This document shows, one piece after another, positions 32,559 through 39,582 of a DNA stretch of 42,072 nucleotides. Under the pieces are notes generated by a model that searched no databases, was not told the origin of the DNA, and saw only the letters and a program-made list of their open reading frames with translations. Origin of the DNA: Bacillota bacterium (lineage in GTDB: Bacteria; Bacillota; Clostridia; Christensenellales; SZUA-584). Position numbers and translations under genes: made by a program. Each line of letters opens with the position of its first letter. Within the stretch, counting starts at the first letter, position 1. The stretch spans positions 1 to 42,072 of the forward strand of contig JAEWWC010000115.1 in NCBI GenBank assembly GCA_023396555.1, read 5' to 3'.

Positions 32559-33665
32559 TCATTGGGGACCCCGGAAATAAACACTCACGTATGGCGACGT
32601 GGTCACCGACAGCAGACCTGGGTACGTCAGCTGAAAATGAACGTTGTCACCCAGCGCGTAATCCCGCTCACACTCGCTGATATCCAGTATGAAATAATCG
32701 CTGCTGCCGCCCAGTACCCGGATGCTTTTATCCTCCGGTATCAGACCGGCCAGCTGCACGTCCTGCTTGCCCAACGATATTAGCGCGCGGCGCCGCATCC
32801 CCCTGTTGATGAACACTGGCACGTTGCCGAATGCGTCCCGCCCTATTTTCCCAATAGGTACGGACGGCTTCTCCTTGATCTCGACGATCTCGGCGGTCAG
32901 CCGGAACGCATCCTGGTATGTATCCTCCACCAGCCCGTTACAGGAGCTGTCCCGCCCCAGCAGTATGCCCTCACCGATGCGTATCTGGCTGATTTCCGGC
33001 GGCATGGCTCCCTGCCTGATCAAAGGCAGGCAGTTCGTTCCCCCCACCGATACGACGCTGCACACAGCGGAATATTTCTGGCGTATCTTCCGTGCGGTGC
33101 GCGCCAGTATTTGCATGTTTTCGCGGGTGGGTAGCACTCCGCCGAAACATCCGACGTTCGTGCCGATCCCCTTAAACACAATGCCGTCCATCGCCAGAAT
33201 GTGCGCCACATCCTCCAGCGCGCGCGTATACAATACTCCCTCGCGTAGGTCTCCCACGTCCACCATGTATATGATGCCATGCGGCTTACCGAGCCGGCGG
33301 CTTTCATCGACCAGCGACCGGATGACGTGCGGCTCCGAGTTCATGCTGTCGTCCGCCTTGCGCGCCACCTCCGCCGCGCTGCTGATACGCGGAAGCCGGA
33401 GCATCATGATCTCCGCTTCTATACCGCCCTTCCTCATCCTGTCGATGTTGCGTATGCGCGCATCGGCCAGAGCACACACGCCGCCGTCCAGCATGGCCTG
33501 CGCCACCTGAGGCATGCCCGATACGCCCTTTGTCACGCCAACAACATCAATGCCGTGGCTTTGGCAAAGACGGCTGATGGTTTTCGCGTTATGGCATATT
33601 TTGCCCAGATCGATTTCCAGATATGGAGAATTCATAAGGATTTTATTTTCAATTGAGTTATTCAT
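32559..33665 (-). CDS. Alanine/ornithine racemase-family PLP enzyme
   Basis: 368 residues if started at the ATG of 33663-33665. A later ATG (33635) is closer to the family start (YLEIDLGKICHNAK), and neither has a clear RBS. The fold-type III barrel carries the PLP-lysine in VVGVTKGVSG, and downstream motifs VGDLREG, GTNVGCFGG, SVGGTNCLP and RIGEGILLGR match the alanine/ornithine racemase (Orr/YhfX-like) family, which lacks the catalytic tyrosine pattern of classical Alr. It probably racemises ornithine or another amino acid. Ornithine racemase would feed the anaerobic ornithine degradation route of Clostridia, but none of the other ornithine genes is in the window. Confidence 0.83.
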   Translation of the reverse strand: MNNSIENKILMNSPYLEIDLGKICHNAKTISRLCQSHGIDVVGVTKGVSGMPQVAQAMLDGGVCALADARIRNIDRMRKGGIEAEIMMLRLPRISSAAEVARKADDSMNSEPHVIRSLVDESRRLGKPHGIIYMVDVGDLREGVLYTRALEDVAHILAMDGIVFKGIGTNVGCFGGVLPTRENMQILARTARKIRQKYSAVCSVVSVGGTNCLPLIRQGAMPPEISQIRIGEGILLGRDSSCNGLVEDTYQDAFRLTAEIVEIKEKPSVPIGKIGRDAFGNVPVFINRGMRRRALISLGKQDVQLAGLIPEDKSIRVLGGSSDYFILDISECERDYALGDNVHFQLTYPGLLSVTTSPYVSVYFRGPQ

Positions 33666-33826
33666 GATCTTATTATACACGATAAAACGCCAAAATGATC
33701 ATTTTCTTCCATCTTTGCTGACACTGCCTGATAATTAACTTCATTCTTGCATTTTCCATAAAATGTGCTATGATACTATTACCATAAACAATAATACATA
33801 CATCTTACGTAAATGTTACAAATTTA

Positions 33827-33855
33827 TTGCGTTTTTGAGCGTTGTTTGCTATAAT
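33827..33855 (+). promoter_or_regulatory. Sigma-A promoter of the NlpC/P60 gene
   Basis: -35 TTGCGT (33827-33832), 17-nt spacer, perfect -10 TATAAT (33850-33855). The leader is about 95 nt and the gene has a GGGATG-type RBS. Confidence 0.65.
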
Positions 33856-33955
33856 GACAGGGCCAACATAATCACAGCATATCGGCAGGCGGCCATTCAT
33901 TTCAGGCCGCGGAAGAAAAGAAAATTTCGCGCGGATAACAAAAAGGGATGTACAG

Positions 33956-35575
33956 ATGAAGAAGATACTTAATGACATAAGCGGCTTTTTCCGCAATATT
34001 CTGAATAAGCCCAAACGGACAAGAGGCGGCGCACGGGTGTCAGGCTCGGCTTCGCGAACGGTTTCCCCCGTTTCGGTTTCCGGGCTGCGCAGGGCGCCGG
34101 CTGTTCCCGCCATGCGTTCTCGGCGGCATAAGCATGTACGCATTCGCAACAAGCAGCGGCTCATCATCATCGCTTCGGCAGCAGCAGTCGTCGTTGCGCT
34201 GGCCGTAGCGCTTCCCCTGGTGCTGACGGTGGAAAAGCCGCAAGTCGCGTCCGCCCTGAGCGGGGCGCTGCCGCCTCTGCCGAATGAAACAAAGGATGTC
34301 TCGCCAGTGACCTTGGCCATGCCGGCTTACGCCGAGTTGTCGGTCAGCGAAGGCATCAAAGCGGATGTGGTAGCCGATATGCAGGTTCGGCTGATGGAAC
34401 TGGGTTACATGGATGAGGACGACCCAGACGGCGTGTATTCCGAGGTGACCAGCACCGCCATTGAGCATTTTCAGGAACAGCACGGCCTGCCGGTGACCGG
34501 CATAGTGGACGATGTGACGAACGCTCTGCTGTTCTCAGCCGAGGCACAGGAATATGTGATCGCACTGGGTACAAAAAATACTGATGTGGAAGAAGTTCAA
34601 CAGCGACTGTATGAACTCGGTTATCTCTCGGACAAGCCGGACGGCGTATTTGGAGAGGGCACCGAGGTTGCGGTCAAAAAGTTTCAGAAGCTGAACAGCC
34701 TTAGCGAAGACGGAAAAGTTGGCAAGGATGTCCGTGAGCTGCTTTACTCTGAAGACGCCGTGGCCAACGCATATTCCTACGGTGAAGAAAACCCCGAGAT
34801 ATTGGAGTTCCAGAACCGCCTTAAAAAGCTCGGTTATCTGACGTCTACGCCGGACGGCAAATTCGGAGCAGACACCAAGGCGGCAGTGAAGCGCTTTCAG
34901 GCAAGCAGCGGCCTTGTGGCCGACGGTTTTATCGGCCCGGCCACCAAAGATGCGCTGATGTCGGATGAAGCGCAGAGCAACGCGCTGACGATCGGCGCTG
35001 AAGGCCGCGACGTGGAAAACGTGCAGGAGCTATTAAAGAAGCTGGGCTATATCAAAAAAGTGACAGGCTATTTCGGTTCGGATACCGATTCGGCGGTGCG
35101 CAGCTTCCAGCATAACAATAGACTGTCGGTGGACGGCAAGGTTGGCGCCAAGACGATGAGTGTGTTGACATCCGGCAGCGCCAAGAAGTCCACCGGCATC
35201 AATGTCACAGGCACCAACGCCTCCTCGTTTGTGGAAGTTGCCAAGTCCAAGCTGGGCAGCAAGTATGTGCGCGGCGCGAAGGGTCCGGACCGTTTCGACT
35301 GCTCCGGCTTCGTATACTGGTGTCTCAACAAGGTGGGCGTGAAGCAGGGCTACATGACCTCCGGCGGTTGGGCGGCCAGCCACAAATACACCAAGATCAG
35401 CAAGATCGGCGATCTGAAGAAGGGCGATGTGATCGTGTTCAAGGGTCATGTCGGCATCATTGCGGGCGGCGGAAGCATGATCGACGCATCGTCCAGTAAC
35501 GGCAAGGTGGTCAAGAGGTCCTACACCTCCAACTGGTGCAAGCGCGAGTTCATCTGCGGATTCCGTATATTCTAG
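33956..35575 (+). CDS. Membrane-anchored NlpC/P60 peptidoglycan hydrolase with four PG-binding repeats
   Basis: 539 residues. The first 66 residues are basic and cytoplasmic (RTRGG, RSRRHKH), then one helix at 69-91, so the protein is a type II membrane protein. Four PG_binding_1 repeats follow (about 137-195, 208-265, 280-336 and 348-405), each built as xVxxLQxxLxxLGYL...DGxFGxxTxxAVxxFQ...G. The catalytic NlpC/P60 domain (about 425-539) has Cys449 (DCSGFVYW) and His498 (GHVGIIAGG). It should cut stem peptides, probably D-Glu/meso-DAP endopeptidase. The long cationic cytoplasmic tail is unusual for the family. Terminator directly downstream. Confidence 0.93.
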   Translation: MKKILNDISGFFRNILNKPKRTRGGARVSGSASRTVSPVSVSGLRRAPAVPAMRSRRHKHVRIRNKQRLIIIASAAAVVVALAVALPLVLTVEKPQVASALSGALPPLPNETKDVSPVTLAMPAYAELSVSEGIKADVVADMQVRLMELGYMDEDDPDGVYSEVTSTAIEHFQEQHGLPVTGIVDDVTNALLFSAEAQEYVIALGTKNTDVEEVQQRLYELGYLSDKPDGVFGEGTEVAVKKFQKLNSLSEDGKVGKDVRELLYSEDAVANAYSYGEENPEILEFQNRLKKLGYLTSTPDGKFGADTKAAVKRFQASSGLVADGFIGPATKDALMSDEAQSNALTIGAEGRDVENVQELLKKLGYIKKVTGYFGSDTDSAVRSFQHNNRLSVDGKVGAKTMSVLTSGSAKKSTGINVTGTNASSFVEVAKSKLGSKYVRGAKGPDRFDCSGFVYWCLNKVGVKQGYMTSGGWAASHKYTKISKIGDLKKGDVIVFKGHVGIIAGGGSMIDASSSNGKVVKRSYTSNWCKREFICGFRIF

Positions 35576-35589
35576 AGAAAATGAAGCAG

Positions 35590-35619
35590 CAGCCGCTTCC
35601 ATGAGGAGGCGGCTGTTTT
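35590..35619 (+). terminator. Terminator of the NlpC/P60 gene
   Basis: 11-bp stem CAGCCGCTTCC / GGAGGCGGCTG with an ATGA loop and one G-U pair, followed by TTTTCG. Confidence 0.9.
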
Positions 35620-35701
35620 CGTGCCATTCGGCCCGTTATTGACACTGCACACGGGTCATGTCACAATGGAAAACAGCATGACATACATACGGAGGGCTGC
35701 C

Positions 35702-36484
35702 ATGATATTCTATTACTCCGCCACGGGCAACAGCTACTGGGTCGCCAAGACGCTCGCGGACGCGCTGGATGAACGCCTCGTGTCCGTCACCGACGCAATA
35801 AAAAGCGGCGAACCGCTCACATACGAACTTCAGGAAAATGAGACGCTGGGCTTCGTGTTCCCCGTGCACGCATGGAGCCCGCCGCAGACGCTGCTGGGCT
35901 TCATCCGCCGCATGGATCTTACCGGATTTGAGGGGCAGTATGTATTCGCGTTGGCTACCTGCGGTGATTCTGCCGGGGCTACGATGCGCGTGTTGGCACG
36001 GGTGCTGGGCAAAAAGGGCCTGCCGCTGGATTCCCGCTGGGAAATCACAATGCCCAACAACTATCTGCCGATGTACGATGTGGATAGCCCGGAGCTGGAG
36101 CGTTCCAAGCTTGAGCAGGCGGAAATAGAACTGGAGCGCATCAAGGAGCTTGTGCTGGAGCGCGCAACGGACACAAAGCTGATTGGTGGTGGTGGCGGTT
36201 GGCTGCTGACCACAATTGCCGGTTTTCTGTTCCGCAAATTTGGCATACGCAGCGAACCTTTTCACGCGACGGACGCGTGCATCTCCTGTGGGCGGTGTGC
36301 CCGCATCTGTCTGACAGGTGCGATACGCATGGGCGGAGACGGAAAGCCGGAATGGCCCGGCCGCTGCGACCACTGCTGCGCCTGCATCAACCGCTGCCCC
36401 ACCAGAGCCATACAATACGGCAAAGCCACGGAAAAGCGAGGACGCTACTGCCACCCGATATGGCGGGGCGGGCGCGCCTCCTGA
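35702..36484 (+). CDS. EFR1-type flavodoxin-ferredoxin fusion protein
   Basis: 260 residues from ATG 35702 after GGAGG; the longer frame upstream lacks an RBS. Residues 1-165 form a flavodoxin domain (FYYSATGNSYWVAKTLADAL at the FMN-phosphate loop, and FPVHAWSPP). The C-terminal third is a 2[4Fe-4S] ferredoxin with CISCGRCARIC...GAI and CDHCCACINRCPTRAI, separated by GGG-rich and hydrophobic stretches (LLTTIAGFLF). EFR1 family proteins are electron carriers combining flavin and iron-sulfur clusters in anaerobes. It is convergent with the six-gene redox operon and shares a terminator with it. A functional link to that operon is possible but not shown. Confidence 0.9.
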   Translation: MIFYYSATGNSYWVAKTLADALDERLVSVTDAIKSGEPLTYELQENETLGFVFPVHAWSPPQTLLGFIRRMDLTGFEGQYVFALATCGDSAGATMRVLARVLGKKGLPLDSRWEITMPNNYLPMYDVDSPELERSKLEQAEIELERIKELVLERATDTKLIGGGGGWLLTTIAGFLFRKFGIRSEPFHATDACISCGRCARICLTGAIRMGGDGKPEWPGRCDHCCACINRCPTRAIQYGKATEKRGRYCHPIWRGGRAS

Positions 36485-36510
36485 CACCGCAATATAAACG
36501 AGGAAGAAAA

Positions 36511-36554
36511 ACACCCCGTCGGCTCGGCCTTTATGTGCCAATATCACGGGGTGT
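36511..36554. terminator. Bidirectional terminator between EFR1 gene and the six-gene operon
   Basis: 9-bp stem ACACCCCGT / ACGGGGTGT with a 26-nt loop. On the minus strand TTTTTCTTCC follows, a strong U-tract for the six-gene operon; on the plus strand TGCTGTTTTTGAG follows. Confidence 0.8.
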
Positions 36555-36569
36555 TGCTGTTTTTGAGTT

Positions 36570-36851
36570 TTAGGCAGACAACCGCCGCACCGTGCCATCT
36601 TCCAGCTTATTTTGTAAACGCTCGGCCGCTTCGCTGACGTAGGCCGTCATGCTGATTCCGCCCAATACGCAAGCCTCACTGCACAGGCCGCAGCCGGTGC
36701 ACCGCCCCACGTCCTCGATCCACGGAACGAACACATCCTCCTCCTGCGTGGCGAACATACTGAGGCAGCCGCGCCGGCACGCCGCAACACAGGAGGTACA
36801 ACCCTCGCAGTAATCGAGTATGATCCACGGCAGCGTACCATGCGCGCTCAT
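36570..36851 (-). CDS. 2[4Fe-4S] ferredoxin, last gene of the six-gene redox operon
   Basis: 93 residues starting at an ATG that overlaps the upstream stop as ATGA (36848-36851). Two CxxCxxCxxxC motifs are present: Cys15, 18, 21, 25 and Cys51, 54, 57, 61. Neither is followed by the usual proline (CRRGC and CVLGG instead), so it is not a standard bacterial ferredoxin but resembles the ferredoxin subunits of membrane redox complexes. The spacing of 26 residues between motifs is long for an 8Fe-8S ferredoxin and includes acidic EEDVFVPWIED. Translational coupling to the membrane protein gene suggests a physical complex (inference). Confidence 0.85.
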   Translation of the reverse strand: MSAHGTLPWIILDYCEGCTSCVAACRRGCLSMFATQEEDVFVPWIEDVGRCTGCGLCSEACVLGGISMTAYVSEAAERLQNKLEDGTVRRLSA

Positions 36852-37537
36852 TGTGCCACCGTCCAAAACTGCTCATCGGGTCTTTGGCTGAATCGTGCAC
36901 CGATGGATGTCTGCGTCTTATAGCAATGCACACCGTATCGGCAGACAGCAAACGTGACCGTAAACAGCGCCACGCCGATGCGCATCAGAACCGCAGCAGT
37001 AGACGGATTGCTCAGCGACAGCGCCACACCCGTGAGAAATACCGCCAGCGATATCACATCACCGATCCAGATAAGGTGCCATGTGAGATGGGCGCGCCTT
37101 TCCTGCGTAATCTCCCACACCTTGCCGATGGTAAACCAGATGAAACCGCCGGCGAAGAACGCCGCTATGCCCACCAACGCCAGCGATACGACGGGTACGC
37201 CCGCCAGCCACAACGCCACGCTGGCCGCAGCGGCCACCACAGCGATAATGCCAGACACGATCAGTCCTTTGAAATGGTAGCCCATGTGCAGTATGCCCTC
37301 ATAGCACGCCTTGAGCAGTATCAAAGCGCCGATGTAGGTGAGAAAAGGCGGCAGATAGGGCAGCAGCGGCGGTATGAAGAAGGCCTCGCCGCCAAAATAC
37401 ACCCCCGCCCAGTCGGGAAACCACAGCCCCACCACCGCAGGAATCGCGCCTATTTCCAACCAGCGCACGATGCGCTCCTTGGGCCACCGCGGCTGTATAA
37501 AGCCGGAGACCGCTTTTTTCTTTTTGACCTGACTCAT
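36848..37537 (-). CDS. Polytopic membrane protein with two HxxxH motifs (unrecognised family)
   Basis: 229 residues from ATG 37535-37537, preceded by AGGGGG. An upstream in-frame ATG lies inside the preceding gene. The N terminus is basic (KKKK) and about five or six membrane helices follow (near 27-45, 57-76, 90-112, 116-137, 155-177 and 182-203). Two HxxxH motifs flank helices: His84-x3-His88 (LHMGYHF) and His150-x3-His154 (HLTWHLI), plus His204. Such paired histidines can ligate b-type hemes or metals, so a quinol- or cytochrome-b-like electron-transfer role with the coupled ferredoxin is conceivable (inference). I do not recognise the family. ATGA overlap with the ferredoxin gene downstream. 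Confidence 0.75.
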   Translation of the reverse strand: MSQVKKKKAVSGFIQPRWPKERIVRWLEIGAIPAVVGLWFPDWAGVYFGGEAFFIPPLLPYLPPFLTYIGALILLKACYEGILHMGYHFKGLIVSGIIAVVAAAASVALWLAGVPVVSLALVGIAAFFAGGFIWFTIGKVWEITQERRAHLTWHLIWIGDVISLAVFLTGVALSLSNPSTAAVLMRIGVALFTVTFAVCRYGVHCYKTQTSIGARFSQRPDEQFWTVAQ

Positions 37538-37548
37538 TGCGTATCCCC

Positions 37549-37959
37549 CTATCTCGGCGGACCGTTGTCTTTCCAACGGCTTTCCTCAAACTTGACGATG
37601 CTGTCCAGTGGAAGGACATCCAGCCTCAGCGCCGCCTCCGGGCCCGGCTTGGTGCAGTAGATCTCATCCACCTCAACCACCAGCTCACCACTAGCGATAC
37701 GCCCCAAGCCCTTGAATTGATATGCGGCGCGAATGCTGCCGATACCGCCGGGGCCAAAGGCCACTTTGGGGTTCTCCGACAGGTTCGCCCTGATATATTC
37801 CTCCTGCTTGGCGCTTAAGGGAAAGCGGACGATGTTGTCGCCCTCCACTGAGGCTTTGTCCGCCACGACGACCGCAGGCACGCCTGCTTTGGACGCAGTG
37901 GCGATGTGCGCACCCAGACCTGCCAGCCAGTTCTTCATACGCGATGTCAATATTGCCAT
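37549..37959 (-). CDS. PNPOx-like FMN split-barrel protein 3
   Basis: 136 residues, RBS AAAGGAAA. A divergent copy of the two upstream genes: an N-terminal GAHIATASKAGVPAVVVADKA matches the split-barrel start, then NLSENPKVAFGPGG corresponds to the FAQKT+VN+NEN segment of the others, and YQFKGLGRIASG to the barrel return. The C-terminal half differs and ends KFEESRWKDN. Family members bind FMN (or F420 or heme) at the dimer interface. Whether this one binds FMN is uncertain, because the loop is changed. It follows gene 2 by 19 bases and precedes the membrane protein by 11. Confidence 0.75.
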   Translation of the reverse strand: MAILTSRMKNWLAGLGAHIATASKAGVPAVVVADKASVEGDNIVRFPLSAKQEEYIRANLSENPKVAFGPGGIGSIRAAYQFKGLGRIASGELVVEVDEIYCTKPGPEAALRLDVLPLDSIVKFEESRWKDNGPPR

Positions 37960-37978
37960 GTTAATTTCCTTTCTGCTG

Positions 37979-38467
37979 TTAGCGTGTGCTTGTGATGCGA
38001 TCCCCCGCCCGTTCGGGCGTGAAGTCCGAAATGTCCGTTATGTGCAGGGCAATTACGCCGCGCTGTACCAGCACCGGCGGCCTGATGTCCGGCGGCACCT
38101 CGGACGGCGGTTCTTTGAGTGCCCAGTCACCCCATTCATCCAGCACCTCACGGGCGCCCACACCCTCCCAAACATAGTCGTCTGGCTGGCCTTCCTGCAA
38201 TATTGTGACGGGGCCGGCGAATGTCCATGTACGTCCACGAAGCGGATGTGCCATCGTGATAACGCCATGCGGGTTCTCGTTGATGTTGACGCGCGTCTTC
38301 TGCGCGAACATCTCCGCGATCAGTATATACTCTTCGCGGAACAGTGAGACGAACCGCTCTCCTACGATGTTGGGTACGCCTTCTTTGGATACAGTGGTGA
38401 GGTACACAACGCTGCCGCCGGAACCCACCGTCTTCAGCGCTTTCTTCATTTCGTTGTTCAGCTTCAT
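37979..38467 (-). CDS. PNPOx-like FMN split-barrel protein 2
   Basis: 162 residues from ATG 38465-38467, which overlaps the stop of protein 1 as ATGA. The long alternative frame that begins at 38593 lies inside protein 1 and is rejected. It is paralogous to protein 1: shared blocks are YLTT(x)SxxGxPN, FAQKTRVNINENPHG, EVLDEWGDW and VQRGVIAL. The FAQKT-x-VN-x-NEN block lies where split-barrel proteins bind the flavin phosphate. Its tail after residue 140 (ITDISDFTPERAG) is unlike protein 1. It probably binds FMN and acts as a redox or flavin-transfer subunit; no substrate can be named. Confidence 0.82.
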   Translation of the reverse strand: MKLNNEMKKALKTVGSGGSVVYLTTVSKEGVPNIVGERFVSLFREEYILIAEMFAQKTRVNINENPHGVITMAHPLRGRTWTFAGPVTILQEGQPDDYVWEGVGAREVLDEWGDWALKEPPSEVPPDIRPPVLVQRGVIALHITDISDFTPERAGDRITSTR

Positions 38468-38919
38468 AACAGCCCCCCCACCATTCTCTCCGGTTTGAAA
38501 ACGATGACGCCACGCTGCGCATAGACCGAAGGTTGCAGTTCTTCGTCCGCCGCTTCGAGGACAGGCTCCACCGTCTCGTCCCAGTCGCCCCACTTTTCCA
38601 GCACCTCACCCGCTGCAAGGCCGAACAGCCTGAAACGGGGCGGGTGCCCCCACTGCACGATATCCGCCACACCCTCCAGCACCACGCCGGTCTCGTCGTC
38701 GGCAAAGCTGAGCGCGGCATGCGTGTTCTCGTTGAGGTTGACCTTCGTTTTCTGCGCGAACAGGTCGGGGAACAGTATCAGCTCGTCGTCCACCACATCG
38801 GTGAACGGGAGTGGCAGTACATTGGGCCTGCCACCCAGCGATGCGGTGGTCAGGTAGGCCGTGAAGCGCCCCGGTGCGTTCGCTTTCAGGCGGGTCACCA
38901 GATTCTCCGTCAATTTCAT
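38464..38919 (-). CDS. PNPOx-like FMN split-barrel protein 1
   Basis: 151 residues from ATG 38917-38919, which overlaps the stop of the ATC-hydrolase-family gene as ATGA. GGGAGGAAAT just upstream is its ribosome-binding site; the in-frame ATG at 38931 precedes that RBS and is not used. The split-barrel has AYLTTASLGGRPNVLPLPFT, then FAQKTKVNLNENTH, EVLEKWGDW and YAQRGVIVFK. Homologues include pyridoxamine phosphate oxidase, but this is shorter and lacks the PLP-site pattern, so it is a general FMN protein rather than PdxH. It is the first of three tandem paralogues. Confidence 0.83.
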   Translation of the reverse strand: MKLTENLVTRLKANAPGRFTAYLTTASLGGRPNVLPLPFTDVVDDELILFPDLFAQKTKVNLNENTHAALSFADDETGVVLEGVADIVQWGHPPRFRLFGLAAGEVLEKWGDWDETVEPVLEAADEELQPSVYAQRGVIVFKPERMVGGLL

Positions 38920-39404
38920 ATTTCCTCCCATATGTACTCGAAGCTGCAGCGGTCGCTGCCCTCAAGTATCGTCTTTGATTGCGTCATGCGTACACCGGGC
39001 AGCAGCGCTCTGGCAAAGGGCCCATCCCTCCTGCAGCTGAACTCGATGCCCAGTTCCTCCATCCCCAATGCACGGTAGCGTTCCGCATAACAACATCGGT
39101 TGATGTGGAACCGAAGCGTATGCTCCGAAAGCTCCTCCAGCACCAGGTCCAGCCGTCCGTCGCCGCCGAGTATCTTCCAGACCTCGTACAGTCCGGCGAG
39201 CGACTGTTCCGGCAGCTTATCGCGGAAAGCCTCCGCCGCCTTACGGGCTTCGCGCTCCACCACCTTTTTTAGCACATCCTTTGCTGCACCTTCCCCATAC
39301 TCTTCGGCAATAACGGAGACAAACGCGTTGGCCAGCCCGATTTCGATCGTCCGCCTCTGCAGTGGCGAGACCTCCATATCGTCGGGCAGATGGTTTTGTG
39401 CCAA
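38916..39404 (-). CDS. L-2-amino-thiazoline-4-carboxylate (ATC) hydrolase-family protein
   Basis: 162 residues, TTG start at 39402-39404 preceded by AAGGAGG at a spacing of 7. The family core is clear in the second half: RCCYAERYRALGMEELG, then FSCRRDGPFA, LPGVRMTQSKTILEGSDRCSFEY, with the conserved cysteines and the DG-FA-x-G pattern of the ATC-hydrolase family (PF14196 type). In Pseudomonas the founding enzyme opens the thiazoline ring on the way to S-carbamoyl-cysteine and L-cysteine. Many family members in anaerobes are of unknown function. It is the promoter-proximal gene of the six-gene operon, and its promoter carries the motif shared with cysK, so a sulfur role is suggested (inference). 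Confidence 0.8.
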   Translation of the reverse strand: MAQNHLPDDMEVSPLQRRTIEIGLANAFVSVIAEEYGEGAAKDVLKKVVEREARKAAEAFRDKLPEQSLAGLYEVWKILGGDGRLDLVLEELSEHTLRFHINRCCYAERYRALGMEELGIEFSCRRDGPFARALLPGVRMTQSKTILEGSDRCSFEYIWEEI

Positions 39405-39436
39405 CTCCCCACCTCCTTATAACTTTCTTTTATGGC

Positions 39437-39465
39437 ATTATACACGCTATAGTATATTATTTCAA
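39437..39465 (-). promoter_or_regulatory. Sigma-A promoter of the six-gene redox operon
   Basis: On the minus strand: -35 TTGAAA (39460-39465), 17-nt spacer, perfect -10 TATAAT (39437-39442), about 33 bases before the TTG start with its AAGGAGG. Confidence 0.8.
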
Positions 39466-39482
39466 TATGTTTTATATGTTTT
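39465..39482 (-). promoter_or_regulatory. Motif abutting the -35 of the six-gene operon
   Basis: Plus strand ATATGTTTTATATGTTTT, i.e. on the coding strand AAAACATATAAAACATAT, a direct repeat CATAT-AAAA-CATAT. It touches the -35 box, a place typical of activator binding, although repression is also possible. It matches the cysK and metN copies. Confidence 0.4.
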
Positions 39483-39582
39483 AATCAAAAAATACGTATG
39501 CATTTGTTTTCAGATATAAAAAAGACACCCTGACGCCTGTGAGTGCAAGCATCAAGTTGTCATTAAATCAGAAACCATCGGC

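Noticed and set aside
38468..38593. N-terminal extension of PNPOx-like protein 2
   Set aside because: The extra 42 residues lie inside protein 1, are not split-barrel-like, and the ATGA overlap gives a better start.
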